A DNA stretch of 64,000 bases from Corylus avellana (GCF_901000735.1 NC_081547.1:29933382-29997381), one strand, 5' to 3'; counted from the stretch's first letter, positions 24,145 through 38,155 are shown. A program made the numbers and translations. The notes: generated by a model not told the origin, from the letters alone.

Positions 24145-25870
24145 TGAAGATGCTTTTTCATTTTTCATAGTTGAGCACCAAGTTTTTGCTCAAATGCTAC
24201 TTCCGCCTTTTATACCAAGGTAGAGAGTGAGGTTGTGGTGCGTGTATAACTTGCCAATCAAAAAAAATCTCTACTTGATAAGAAGATACATTACTTGAAA
24301 TGGATGAGAGCAGCTTTCGATTCATTTTTTTTTTTTTAAAGCTTTTAACACGAGATCTATTATCATTTTTTGGGTGTATGCACTGATCATTGGGAAAGTT
24401 CTTAACTAGGAGTGACAATTTGAGTATGTGAGGCATGAATATAAGATTATATAGGTTAATCTTAACTCGACTCATTTAATTAAACGAGATATGTCCTTTA
24501 ACACTTATCCTTTAATATTGTGTTGGATTCGCGTCAAATTTACTGATTGTATGAAAAATTGTCAACTATAAATGTTATGTGTCGGATTTGGATTGTGTTA
24601 GTAGTCAAATTTTTTACAACCCTACTCTTAGGCTTTGCTGCCTAAATGATTTTTTTATTTCATATTGTTTTCGGAATTAGGCCAAAAAAAAAAAAAAAAA
24701 AAAAAAAAGTTGTTGTTTTGTGGGATGTCCTGGTTTTAGTTCTCCAAGACATTGAGTGGGGATATATGTAATTTCAAGGCTGTTGCAACAGAAAATCTTT
24801 TTTGCTCTTATTGCTTTTAAGTGGTGAGATATGTTGCCAGCTACGATAATGTACCATCAGATCGTTATTTGTTATGGCTGTTGTCCTCTATCCACCTAGT
24901 CGTATATGAAAAAGTGGCGGAAGGCACAGCAATCTCGACATGTGAAAGTTTTTGTCTTATTCTGAAAATAGAAATCGTCTTATTCTGAAAAGATTCGGAG
25001 TCGTATCATCAAATCTTCCCTTCTTCACAAACACTACTCCTTCATCGATCATCTTGTTGACGTCTGAGACTGCCAAGTGCCATGTGGGTAACCATACGCG
25101 CCTCTGTTTTATCTGCCGGGGTAAAAACCTCTCTTTTTTAAAATATGGATTCATTTTACAGAAAAAAAGAAAAGAAAAAAAGATTTAGATCCTACAGCAA
25201 TTTGATGTATGGATTGCTAACAATTCAGGAGATAATTTGAAAAAATTTCTATAAGATTTGTCTTACACTTTTGGCAAGAGATTATAGGAGATTCTGATCT
25301 TCATTTGCATTGGACTTTGTCAGTCAGAAAATGTATAGAAAGTTGCATTGATTAAGGAAATTGCTTCATATTAGCATTTTTTTTTTTTTTCAATTCTCAG
25401 AAGAAGAAGAAGAAGAATAAAAAATATGAATATCTCAGAAAGATGTTCCGTTGAACTGTAGCCGGATTGGGGATGTGATATCTCAGAAAGATGCAGGCGC
25501 AGATACTGCTTGAAAAGGGACCTGGTGGGAAGAAGAAAACCGAGAATCAAAGTGGGAGATACCCCAAAAAGATCACGTAATATCTGTGACTGATATGATC
25601 TCTGTATATAGCATCTGATTCTCTCTCTCTCTCTCTCTTCCGAATCAACTTAATTTTCTTCTGCATTTACTCTCTCTCTCTCTATATATATATATACGAC
25701 GGGGATCCTATGTTCATATGTGTCATGTGAGTTTGTTTATGTACGTTTCTCCTTTAATCTTTTGTCAGTGAAGCGTCTGCCTTTCGGTCTTCCTACCATT
25801 AATTTCTCTTTTATTGCACAACGTTTTCGTTATTATTTAGGCGTTATTGTTGGGTAGAGATATAGAACAT
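24145..25870. other. Intergenic region; promoter and leader of the response regulator
   Basis: Non-coding, with a long A-run at about 24681-24708. From about 25620 there are CT tracts followed by a TATATATATATATA stretch (about 25684-25695), compatible with the core promoter of the downstream response-regulator gene about 185 bp before its ATG. No additional gene is supported. Confidence 0.5.
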
Positions 25871-26799
<929 letters not shown>

Positions 26800-27413
26800 A
26801 CACCCATATTCCTGAGGAAATTAGAAGTATACCAGAAATTTCAATCAATAGAGGAAGCCGCACAATCATTAGATGACAATTCCTACACAATATGACGTGA
26901 ATAAACCAGTTTCCATCGCTAATCAGTTTTGTTTTGCTCAAATCTCATGATTGTTTGTGATAAATCAAGAGTTTCATTGACAATTCTCTTCTTTGAGAAT
27001 CACAATCTTTCTCCCTTCCTTGATTTATTATGTTTTATTGGTGTACGTGTTGCTATCCTACTTGCTGCACAATATAGTATAGGCAAGGTCGAATTGCATT
27101 GCTTCTTCATTTCTTAACATCTTAACAAGGCATAATTCTGTTCCGATTTTTTTTTTCTTATGCAAATTCATGGAATGATGGGACAATGATGTTACATCGA
27201 CATTCAAAGCATAGGCTTAATTATCAAATATGGGTATACGTATTTCCATAATTTTGTTTTTCATCTAAACAAGCAGTGCACAACATTGCCTTAATCCCCC
27301 CCCTCAAAATAAATAATAAATATATATTGAGAGTAGAAAGGAAATGAAATTTACTTGTTAAGAATAACGAGAAGATAGATACCTCTGAAATAAAGTAGTG
27401 AGATTTGGATCCT
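26800..27413. other. Convergent intergenic spacer
   Basis: 3' flanks of the response regulator (plus) and the small His-rich gene (minus). AT-rich, with no supported coding frame or element. Confidence 0.5.
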
Positions 27414-27653
27414 TCAAAAGAAATGCTTGTGGATGTGGTGGCGATGTCTGTGGTCATCGCATCCAAAACACTGGATGACGGGGTAACATGTGGCAAACAT
27501 GCATCTCCCCACCCGTCTGAATATGGAGGAGGCTATAATACGAGGGCGGCAACCACAAGCAACACGTGGGGCGCCCTTCCTTCCGTTCTCATGTTGGTGA
27601 TGATGATTATGATTACGAGGATGACGACGACGATGAGCACGATGCTTGCCCAT
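27414..27653 (-). CDS. Small Cys/His-rich basic protein, function unknown
   Basis: A single-exon frame of 79 residues starting at a true ATG. The N-terminal third is rich in Arg and His (MGKHRAHRRRHPRNHNHHHQ). The C-terminal third has a patterned RCMFATCYPVIQCFGCDDH followed by alternating His and a KHFF end. This C-terminal pattern looks like a conserved family of small plant proteins that I half recognise but cannot name. A TATA-like tract on the minus strand (about 27941-27960) lies about 290 bp upstream, followed by a likely leader. No signal peptide or membrane span is evident. Spaced Cys and His residues could bind metal, but that is inference. The overlapping plus-strand frame is a shadow. 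Confidence 0.55.
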   Translation of the reverse strand: MGKHRAHRRRHPRNHNHHHQHENGRKGAPRVACGCRPRIIASSIFRRVGRCMFATCYPVIQCFGCDDHRHRHHIHKHFF

Positions 27654-28589
27654 GCGATCCCCCCTTCCTACTCCACCCTACAACCTAAAACGGCAAGAAC
27701 CCAGAATTCATATACGAAAACTAGGATGACCCAATTGCTTAATCTCTTCAAAGTTTCCGACAGATTCGAGCTTTTGCCTCTGTCGGGATGGTTGGAGAAT
27801 TGAAGCCACAATGACTACTTTAATTTGGGGAAGGAATTAAGAAGGATTTTGTTGGATGCTGGTGATCATGATGGGCATTTAGAGAGAGAATATTCGTTGC
27901 AAGGTTTTTGTTTGCGTTCATCCAAAAACACACACACACATATATAATTATAATTATAAAAGGGAGAAGGCTTTTCCAAACGAGGAAGCAAAGTGGAGAG
28001 GAAGGCAGGCCATGGCGATTGACCATGAGTGCAACAAACTGAGACGCGTAGTGTAGACACCGTGTTTCGTTTTTCTTCCTACTATAAATTAATTTATTAA
28101 AGCATTATTGCAATTAATTATTACTTTGATTATTGCTCTACCATACCATGAGAACGCCCTTTAAGATCACGTGAAATATGAGATTGAAACAATTCGTGTT
28201 CGGAACTATAATTGTGTCGAAATATGGTATAAGACTCTATGTATCAATCCATTTAATCAAACATATCATGCACATCAATAGTAATTTAATTCATTAGTTT
28301 CATATTATGTTTGTGAGTTGTATCAAAAATTATCATGTCAAGTTTAAATTATATCGAAAAATAACCTTAATTCAATTTATTTAATTAAATTAATCGAATT
28401 GCTCAACTTTAATATTCTTATTATGCATTGGGTGATAAAAATTGAGAGTGGTATTGGCAACATTATAAAAACGAACGCCGTAGAAATACGCGTTGGAAGC
28501 AGAGCCACGTGAAGGAAGAATAGTTGAATAGATAAGCGGTTTTGTTTGCGTCTCCATAACCTCTGCGTCGGCGTTAGGGTGTTTGACAA
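27654..28589. promoter_or_regulatory. Bidirectional promoter region with TATA boxes
   Basis: Shared upstream region of the small minus-strand gene and GLY1. A clean TATAAAA at 28464-28470 lies 120 bp before the GLY1 ATG and is its likely core promoter. A TATA-like tract at about 27941-27960 serves the other direction. The rest is AT-rich and non-coding. Confidence 0.5.
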
Positions 28590-31521
28590 ATGGCGGGGGT
28601 TTTGGAGCCCCGGTTCCTTCTGAACCCACTCCCACTCTTCGCTTCCAAGAATCCCACAACAGTCCAAAGGTTTCCCTTCCCTTCAAACAAGCCAGTGTGT
28701 CTTTCCCTTGTTGCCACTCACGACGGTTCCGCCTCTCACCCACTCTTCCAAGACCCGGAAGTTGAACCCACTCCTGACCGGGCTAGAGATCGCCGCCGAG
28801 CGGTCCGATTGGCGTGGGAGAAGCTGCTTCGCTGGTCCCGCTCTTGGCGCTCCAAGGCCAAGACCGATGTTCTTGAGCGTACTAACAAGGTCTTTTTTTG
28901 CTTCTTCAATTTCCATGCTTCTTTCCTTTCTAAATGAATCTTTATGCATTGTTTGGTTGACGTTGAGTTATATAGCATGCATTTTTGCAACAAGTTATTG
29001 TATTTTGACCGAAATTTGGGTCTTGTAGGTTGTGGTGCTTGGAGGTGGGTCTTTTGGCACAGCAATGGCTGCCCATCTTGCTGATAGAAAGGCTGAATTG
29101 GAAGTTTACATGCTCGTACGTGATCCTCAAGTTTGCCAGTCTATTAATGAGAGCCACTGTAATGGGTAATTCTTCACTTTTCTGCATCATGCCTCAACAT
29201 TTGGCGTTGCCATCTTATCAAAGGGACCATTTTTCTTCCTGGGTAGGTGTATGAATGCACGTAAATGTAATTCATGCTTCTTCTTCTTCTTCTTCTTCTT
29301 TTTCAGCAACTACTTCCCTGAACACAGACTACCTGAAAATGTGATTGCAACAACTGATGCCAAAGCTGCTTTGCTTGGTGCGGACTATTGCCTTCATGCT
29401 GTGCCTGTGCAGGTCCTTCATTTCCCTGTTTCTCGTGGTGATTCAATAATTTATAGTTTTGGCACTCTTTTATGTTAAATCTTGGCACTTTACACTTTCA
29501 AACCTGATGCTCTCTCATTACAGATTGCTATACTAGTTTATTCACACTGCGGAGAATAGTGTAGGCTGTGTTTCCTGGTCTAACATAATTCATAAAACAG
29601 AGGCAACTGCCTGATTCTTATCTCATCTCTTGCAGTTCAGCTCATCTTTTCTTCAGGGGATTGCAGATCATGTGGATCCTAGCTTGCCTTTCATATCTCT
29701 TAGCAAAGGGTTAGAGCTGAATACATTGAGAATGATGTCTCAGATTATACCCCAGGCATTGAGGAATCCTCGCCAACCTTTTGTTGCACTATCAGGGCCT
29801 TCATTTGCACTAGAATTGATGAATAAATTGCCAACAGGTAACACTAATGATTTTAGGCATATTGGATGAGCTATACCATTGTAGTATCTACTCTTCTTTT
29901 TTTTTCTTTTTTTTTAAGAATAATATGAATGTATGCTTTATGCCTTTAAGTTGTTCATGGTTTATGGGAAGCGAAGATTTATATCTTCCTCTTCATTTTG
30001 CTTTTTGTAGCAATGGTGGTGGCATCAAAAGACAAGAGATTGGCAAGTGCTACTCAGCAGCTACTAGCTTCTAGTCATTTAAGAATCAGCACTTCAAGGT
30101 AGATGATCTTCATCAAATCCACTGGATTAAGTAGTATACGATTTCAGTAAATAGAGATTCTCACCCCCCTCACAACCATAGAACAGGCTCGTCACCAGCA
30201 ACAATTCCCATTTCAGTTTTGCCACCTAGTTCTTCATTTATTTATTGGGTGTCCATTTTTTACCATCAATCATTGCTTCTACTCATTTTGCCCCTTTGCA
30301 TAGCAGTTGAATGTATCTCCTAGACTCCTACCTGCTTGATTTTCTTTCTGTCCCTCTTGGCTCGGGTCATACCTTGTCTTCTATGTAGTTTTACATATTT
30401 GCCAGAGCTTTGCGTTATGCAATGTGAACAACCATATACATACATTTAATGCACATGTTCAGCTCGTAACCTCTGATAACCCCAGTGATGTTACAGGGGT
30501 GGAAATTGCAGGTGCACTAAAAAATGTACTTGCAATAGCTGCGGGGATTGTTGAAGGGATGGATCTTGGTAATAACTCTATGGCAGCTCTTGTTGCACAA
30601 GGTTGTTCTGAGATACGATGGCTAGCAACAAAGGTATCTTTATCTTCTGTTAAATCCATATAGCAAAAGTCATTGACAAACACTTCGGTTTTTTTGTATG
30701 GAATGCCTATGGGCATAAAACTACACTCTTCAAAAGCATCTAGATATGGGCATATGGTGATGTCATGCTTGATAGCCTTGATGATTTGAACCTACTTCCC
30801 TTATCCTTGATTTTGTTTTGTTTTCTCACAATTATGCAGAAATGCTAAATAGATAAACTGATTTAGTTGTTTTTGCATGAATTTGTTGGTTTGTCTGTTA
30901 ATTGATTGTTGCCTTAGTTTTCAGAGAGTTGTTGGTCATTTGTTTGCTGCATTGCTGTAACCTTACGACTATTTCCTCCAATTTGAAGATGGGTGCAAAG
31001 CCGACAACAATTACTGGTCTATCAGGAACTGGAGACATTATGCTCACATGTTTCGTAAATCTTTCAAGAAACAAAACAGTTGGAGTCCGTCTTGGCTCAG
31101 GGGAGAAGCTGGATGATATACTAAGTTCTATGAGTCAGGTGCTTGAATCATCTTATTATATGCCTCTTACTAGTTATGATTTTTGTTTTTTGATGTGGTT
31201 ACTTGGTGTCCATATTTAGTAGGTGGCGGAAGGTGTATCAACAGCTGGAGCTGTGATTGCATTGGCCCAAAAATACAACGTTAAGATGCCAGTTTTGACA
31301 GCAGTTGCTCGAATTATAGACAATGAACTGACCCCAAAGAAAGCTGTTCTCGAGTTGATGAGCCTCCCTCAGGTCAGTCTCACTCTCTAATTTCTTAAAT
31401 AACTAAGGAAGTTTCATGACTCTGTCTAGCATTTTTTTTTTTTTTTTTTTTGATTTGAACATTCTGCGAGCAGGAGATATGTTACAATATAATTTTTTAA
31501 CTGTAGGTTGAAGAAGTGTGA
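28590..31521 (+). CDS. GLY1: Plastid NAD-dependent glycerol-3-phosphate dehydrogenase
   Basis: Nine exons (28590-28889, 29029-29165, 29307-29412, 29636-29837, 30011-30098, 30486-30633, 30989-31138, 31223-31372, 31507-31521) encode 431 residues. The first 100 or so form a plastid transit peptide and linker. The Rossmann NAD-binding motif [10 protein letters not shown] begins at residue 105. The core shows [15 protein letters not shown] and [20 protein letters not shown], which includes the catalytic Lys of the GpsA family. The enzyme reduces dihydroxyacetone phosphate to sn-glycerol-3-phosphate, the backbone for plastid (prokaryotic-pathway) glycerolipids. Arabidopsis GLY1/SFD1 mutants alter galactolipids and systemic acquired resistance. 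The last coding exon is only five codons including the stop. Exon 8 has a TAGTAG acceptor whose upstream AG would put a stop codon in frame. Confidence 0.93.
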
Positions 31522-32524
31522 AAACCTAAGGGCTATGTCAAGAGGCTGAACAATTTTTGTTTTATGAAGCTCTGTGGTCAGATACCCATCCAATGGTCAT
31601 TATTAACTCAAAGTGCTGTGGTACACCAAACCATTAGAGAGCAAATTTTCACAGATTGCGGTATACAGTTAGATTTTTTTTTTACATTGCTTTTACTTCC
31701 TATTTTTTTTGGGTCAGGGAGCAGTTTTGCAATCAGGAATTATACTGACTGAAACTTCCAAACTGAGATATAACGAAAATGATAGTTTTGCTGCCATGAA
31801 TGCATGCATACATGGATTTATTTCAACAAAGTCGTCATAAGTTTAACTTTATAACCAAGTACATAATTGGCGCGATTGAGAGTGGAAGTTGAGTCAGAAT
31901 CAGATGGCGGCTCCACATTTAAAGTCGGATCTATTGCTTAATCAGCTCCAAAACCAAGGCCCATAGTTCAGCACGTCACCCCCACATGCAAAACAATTTT
32001 TAAAACAACATAACGCAGAATTGTTACACCTAATTCTTTTGAGTGATCCGTAAATAAATGTATAAACACTTGGGGCTCTCCCTCTTCAAGAAGCAACTTA
32101 ATAATTATAGAAGCTGCTATACTGAATCCCAAGAGGCCTCATATATATATATTCCAATTAATTAGGGATAAGTTACATGTAATATATGCTTCCAATTCCA
32201 AGAACAAATCAGATCTCCAAGACGATTTAAAAAGCAAGGAACTCTACCCACTGCTACATCCCGGGGTGTAATGCACGAAGCCAACCACTTGCAAAGAGGG
32301 CAGTATTTGTGGAACTCAGGCTGTTGATTTCCATTTAAGCACTTTATTGGCTGTCCAACCAACGCAGCAACCCCTCCCTCCTCTTTCTCTTCTCTCTGTC
32401 CTGAGTCCTCTATACAAAACTAAAGGAGGAATAAAAATAATGATATGACAACTCCTGGATGCACATGCTACTGTCACCTGTGGACCTGTGGTGTTCGAAT
32501 GGAATACAGGACGAAGAAAAGCCA
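31522..32524. other. Convergent 3' intergenic region
   Basis: Holds the 3' UTRs of GLY1 (plus) and the TMEM87-like gene (minus). There is a long T-run at about 31433-31451 just upstream, in the last GLY1 intron. No further gene is supported. Confidence 0.5.
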
Positions 32525-35500
32525 CTATTCTCTCTTGTCCTCCTCAGCAACTTCTCCAAGCCCAAACACATGATGATCTACTGCAGTGGACGCCTTCCTT
32601 TCCTTTCTTTCTATCTTGGTTGCCAGATCTACAGCCACCATAACTCCACCTCCAGTGAGTGAGATACCCTCCTCCTCAGAGTCCTCCCCCATCTCCTCTG
32701 AATATGCATATCTGTACACAACCCAAATCAAATCAATTTTCAAAAAGGCCAGTCTTCTAAGAACCATATACGAAAATTTGTATATAGAAATTAAAATTGG
32801 TATTTATTGTAATAACTGGAAAAAAAAAAACAAAAACAAAAACAAACAAAAACTTAAAATTTGGTTTGCACCGTTGCACGTGAAGCACATATTTAGGCGT
32901 CTAGTATGCTCTTCAAGAGTTCCTGACACCCTACAGCATATCTAGTGTGTATCTAACTAAAAGGCATAGGTTTTAGACAGTCCCACTAGAGCCAAACCTT
33001 GAGGTCAGCCATATGGCACTAATACAAAAGCTACAAGTAATAACAGCAACAAAAACAATACTAAGGCATGGCACGAGCCACCATGAAGAAATGGAGAATA
33101 TATCAAGTAATTTGGAGTCGGTGCAAAGCTGTAAGCCTTCTACCTGTAAACCTAGCCATTAGCTAAACAGTTCATGGAGCAAGAGCACCAATCTCCAAAA
33201 TATCGCAAGAGGTAGAGTGCCCATGTATATTTTTGAGAATACTCCATTTTTTATTTATTTGTTTTTGCAATTTGCAATGTCAAATTTAAAAGGAGACTGC
33301 TAAGTGACATAAACTAAATGTAGCCTAATGGTGTTAGAGCATTCCCAATGAAAGAGCCAAATGTTACTTTTATCTAAAATGGCTCTTCAAATGTTTAAAA
33401 AAAACTCCTACATTGGATTAGCAAAAAAAAAAATGTAAAATAAATATTTGATTAGAAGAGCTAAAAAAAAAGCTAAATGTAACATCACTTTTCAAGGGAA
33501 CTATTTTATTTTTCATTGTTTCTCTCACCTGTTTTCTCTTTTTCCCAAATATTTTCCTACTTTTTCTCTGCATGTTCTCTTTTTCCCAAAATTTTTTCTA
33601 TTTTTCCTCTCACATGTTCTCTTTTTCTCAAAAATTTCTTACTTTTAATAATATTTTAATAGAATAGATAGAAATATAGATAATCAGATGTAGAGACATT
33701 TAAAAATGACTTAGCTAAACTAGATAAAAGTGAGTTTTGAGAAGTCATTTTACATAAAAATATGGCTCCTTCATTGAGAATGCTCTAAGCATGTATCGAA
33801 CCCCCACTAGCTACCAAATCAAATCCTTAGCATTGACAACATTTCTAATTAAGTTATCCAACAGCAATGGAAAGGATAAGGTGCATGCAAGTGCACCATG
33901 TTTGTGAAGCTAAACTAATATAAACTAACGTATTTAGTTATCCAATCTTTCTGCAAACATTCAGGTCCATGCAAGTGGATCATGTTCCCAAAGCCTTTAG
34001 ATAATAAAACAGATCAGAATTCAACCATAGTTGCTCTCAATTTCACCAATCCGCAGCTAAACTAATATAAACTAACATATTTAGTTATCCAATCTTTCTG
34101 CAAACATTCAGGTCCATGCAAGTGGATCATGCACCCAAAGCCTTTAGATAATAAAACAGATCAGAATTCAACCATAGTTACTCTCAATTTCACCAATCCG
34201 CAGATCCGCGGCACTTTGCCCTGAAAATACCAATCTGCAGTCTAAGGATAGCTCCATCCACTACTTTGGCTGGTTCAGGCCCCACCTTTCAACAGATATG
34301 CTTTCTAAGACTAGCTTATTTTCGGTCCCACTCAATTACCTGGGTAATAAAAGGTCCTCCTAATTCTGAAGATCACACTCTAAGCTGCATCATACATTCA
34401 ATAATGCAAGAACCAACTCTAAAATCCTTTAAAAATTCCTGCCTGGCCTCCCTTTAAATACCTAAAGATAACCATAGCTGGAATACCCTATGAGCCAAAA
34501 AAAAAAAAATTAAAATAAAGAAAACTATGGCACTTCATCATTTCAGGTATGTGTGCCTAACTGGGAGTTGGGACGTTATCAAATATTTCCAATAGAGAAA
34601 TGCTAGGGATACCAAATATTTTACTAAAATACGGATACCAAAATGATGTGAAGCTTATTTATTAGAGATGATTAAAACAATTAATGTAGAGAAATGTTAC
34701 GGGTACCAATGAATAAGTTCCACATCATTTTAGTACGCATCTCTTGGTAAACAAATTGGTATCTAAAGTATTTCTCTTTCCAATAAACTTTACTGCCAAG
34801 AGTGATGTATTTCGCCTAATATTAGAAAAGATCTAGAAATACAGCATGGACATATTCCACAAAGTATAAATTTGTTAGATATATTGTATAAGATCAAAGT
34901 TCCATTAACCAATTTTTCTAGATTTTTTAGCCCATCCTCATCAGCAAACTGTCACGTATGCTTTCTTCAATTTCAAATATTTTCCCCTTTTTTTTCTATT
35001 TCGGAAAGCATTTTAAAGAAAAAAGTTTGAACATCTTTAAGATAAGTTTAATTACATATGGAGAATGTCACTGAATAAGTACAGTGAAATCAAAAGGCAT
35101 CTAAACAAATGCAGAAAGTAGCAGTTCACAGGATAATTAGAAGAAGAAAAATACGCCATAAACCAGAATCCAGTATGTATGTACCTAGTAGGGTTGTGTG
35201 ATGGAGCCCAGAGAATGCATATCACCACTAACAGTATAAATGCAAGCAAAGTCCAGAAAGCTGGGATGATCCAAGCTCTTCGCCACAGTTCGCTCAAAGG
35301 GTCGGTGGCATTAAAGTACAACTGAACCAACACAGATCAGAAGATTGATTCTAAGCGGTAACATTCTACATAGAAAAGAGGGGGGTGGGGGGGAGAAGCT
35401 TTTATATTAAAAGACAAACATATATGTGACTTTTCCAAAGAGCAACACAATGGTGTGATTATAGGGCCAAATCATGAAAGAAGTACAAACTCCTACATCA

Positions 35501-38155
35501 AGATACCAAATATTTGATACATTAGTCTTGTTTATTGACAATATCGTGAAAGACTAACAGATAAATTGTTAGACACAATAAACTCTGCCATGCTTACTAA
35601 ATAGAAACTCTTTGTCACTTGATTAGTTGATAACATTGTCAACTTAGCAGATAGGGCCTAAAAGAAAAGGATAAGTGAAAGAACTGAAGAGGAAAACAAA
35701 AGACCACCTCATAACCAATCCAAGCAACAGAGAGCAGCACCGATACTGCAAGGGAATTGGTAAACTTCCGGTAGAGCTCAAGTTTCGCCAAGCTTCGACG
35801 AATCTGTAATGAGATTAGACAAAAGAATAGAGTGAATTGTAAAGTTGCATTGGAATATAAATACAATCTGCCAATGGACTCTAGATCAAGTGGCCCCTAA
35901 TTCCCCTAAAAAATAAACCCACTAGGTGTGCATGTAACTTACCGACAATAGTAATTATAATTTAAAAAAGAAAAAGGAATAAAGATACAACCCGGGATTC
36001 AAAAATACAATCTAGCACATAATCCCATCTAAGTAACAGATGCAAAGCAACATCCTTTAGGGTCCTGTGGGCAGTGAAATACAGAAAACTCACCCAATTA
36101 AATTCTATTAAACCACTGTTCATTATTGCAGATGCATCAAGACCATGAGACGTCATGGCCTCTGATCTATCCTATTTTGTGTACCTAGATCAAGCGAAAT
36201 GGTCAACACGCATGTCTTTTCTTGAGTTTACTTCATAAAATGTATAATTACACAGTTCATTAAAAAAAAAATGCATAAGTACACATTAAGATTCTACCAT
36301 ATCTGATGTACATATGCCACCTACAAAACTCATATATGCACACAGACTTGGAAACATGAATGAGTCTCTTTCCTTAACAGCCACAAACTACTAGAGACAG
36401 GGATCCAGGTCAATGTCTACACTGTAATAGAATGGAAAGGATGTGCATGAAAAAACGAAAAATTTAAGTTTACCTGAAGCTTCTCCAGAGTTTTAGATAG
36501 CGATGAAAATATCCAAAGAATAAAGCAGGCATCCAGTACAGCAACAGGTAGCACCAGAAAGAGTCTTGTTTTTCCAGAAAAGTCATTGATATTTCCCAAA
36601 TGTTCAACAAGCTCAAGTGCTTCTGAAGCCACAAAGTATGTCATACCAAGAAGGAGTATTTTACCGGTTGTACTGCCAAGTGTTGGTCGAACAACACCAT
36701 ATCCCATTGAAACTACTAGAAGAAGAAGCCTGGAGAAAGTCTTCTTAATAGCACTAAAGGTAACTGCCCATACGGTAATTCCCATTGGTCTGCTTCCAGT
36801 GGAATTGAAATTAGCATATTCAAAATACCAGAGAGCCATTTCACACATCCCCAGACCAATCACAGCTGTGATGTGGTAATGCAACTTTATTATATCTTTC
36901 CAGTGTCGTACAAAGCGTAGGAACCAAAAGAGACCTAGAACAAGGTAAGCCAATGACATGTAGCCAAAAAATGTCATCAGCGGGGCCATCTTTCCAGGTA
37001 GATAACCATCTGGGTTTCTCCAAACTGTTCTTCCGCTTACTAATGTGCCCTCGAGTACTGGATCACAAAACATGAAATAGAGATAATACATCCCGGTATT
37101 GTTGATCTCAATAGTTCGAGGATCCATTTTGGCCTCTTCATTTTTGCCTTCAAAGAAGGTCTGAATTCGTTGAGGCCCATTAAGCTTATTATCTAGGTCT
37201 TGATGGATGATAACCTCCCCTACCTTGCAGGAATCATCCTTGGCAAGCTCAGGAGTGCAGCAAATTGCATAAGAGTTCAAAAAAGAACCCCCAATCTTCG
37301 CCCTGTCTTTGACCTCAACAATTATAGCTTCAACCAAGCCAGTTCTTTGCTGCATCTCATTCTGCTTTTCGGTTGATTCTTTTGTTCTTTGAAAGGTGAT
37401 TGACTCAAACCTATATTTCATATACATATGGAATAGAATTAACAAGACCTTCTAACATTTATAATGTTCACGAACAAAACATTAAGATCCTATGTTGACA
37501 AACCATTATGTGTATTCACAAATTCTCATACGGCACACACAAGTTTCACCCTCCCTAAGCGCTTTCATTATCACGTACAGCCAAACAAGAATAAGGAAAC
37601 ACCCAAGTGTTTTGTTCAAACAGTTTTTCCCCCAAATGCTCATTACATATAGCAGCACCATTTTTAAGTACATTGAATGGACCAAAATCAATGTGTGTGT
37701 GTAGCATTGCACATTTCAGACCAACAAAACATAGACACAATCAGAGCAATTGTTGAAGCAAAGAAAACCCTAATCGTTCAACTGAAATAATGAAAACCCA
37801 TCATGCTTTCACGGGAAACAAACAGATCAAACACTACACATTGGGTGATAAAACAATAGACACATTACCAGATGAAGGACTTGCCGTTGAGGGGTTTATC
37901 CTCGGAAGAGAAGTTGTCGCGAAGAGTGGGAGGGGGAACTCTGGAAGCGTAGAGGCCCTCGCTGCCGCCATGGAAGAAGAAGGAATTGGAGCGACGAGTG
38001 AAAGGTTGAGTTTGGTATTCGTGGATGGAAGCGCCGACTTGGATGATGGAATGGGAGCTCAGATGTAATGCTATTAGCGCTACAACTAATACGAGAGACA
38101 GATCACAAGGAACAACACTCCCTCTAATACTATCACCCATCATCGTCTTTCTCAT
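32525..38155 (-). CDS. TMEM87/GOST-type seven-transmembrane protein (lung seven-transmembrane receptor family)
   Basis: Five exons (38155-37869, 37410-36474, 35803-35708, 35321-35185, 32711-32525) encode about 547 residues with consistent splice phases. Order: signal peptide (about 15-40), a lumenal or extracellular domain (about 45-235) with paired Cys and MYYLYFMFCDPVLEGT, then seven hydrophobic helices from about residue 239 (PLMTFFGYMSLAYLVLGLFW) to about 475, and an acidic cytosolic tail starting at YAYSEEMGEDSEEE. This is the GOLD-domain seven-helix (GOST) architecture of TMEM87. Animal TMEM87 acts at the Golgi; the plant function is not established. The 2.5-kb last intron carries two MITEs and a 147-bp tandem duplication. 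Confidence 0.85.
33337..33785. mobile_element. MITE with GAGCATTC termini
   Basis: Inverted termini GAGCATTCCCAATGAA and, reversed on the right, GAGCATTCTCAATGAA, each followed by GAGCCA. It is flanked by TA on both sides (33335-33336, 33786-33787), which would fit a Tc1/mariner-like target, though TTA/TAA flanks leave the superfamily open. 449 bp, non-coding, with a C/T-rich simple interior. Inside the last intron of the TMEM87-like gene. Confidence 0.75.
33910..34203. repeat. 147-bp tandem duplication
   Basis: Two head-to-tail copies (33910-34056 and 34057-34203), each beginning CTAAACTAATATAAACTAAC and ending CACCAATCCGCAG, differ at only a few positions. The array lies in the last intron of the TMEM87-like gene and has no coding frame. 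Confidence 0.88.
34595..34776. mobile_element. Short Mutator-type MITE with 9-bp target duplication
   Basis: 182-bp element that is nearly all inverted repeat: left arm GAGAAATGCTAGGGATACCA, right arm reversed GAGAAATACTTTAGATACCA, both continuing into ACTAAAATGATGTGGAACTT-like sequence. Flanked by identical 9-bp TTTCCAATA (34586-34594 and 34777-34785), the hallmark of MULE insertions. In the last intron of the TMEM87-like gene. Confidence 0.85.

Noticed and set aside
27405..27803. 132-residue plus-strand frame overlapping the small His-rich gene
   Set aside because: Its content is low-complexity Met/Thr derived from His/Arg codons on the other strand. The minus-strand frame has the conserved-looking C-terminus.
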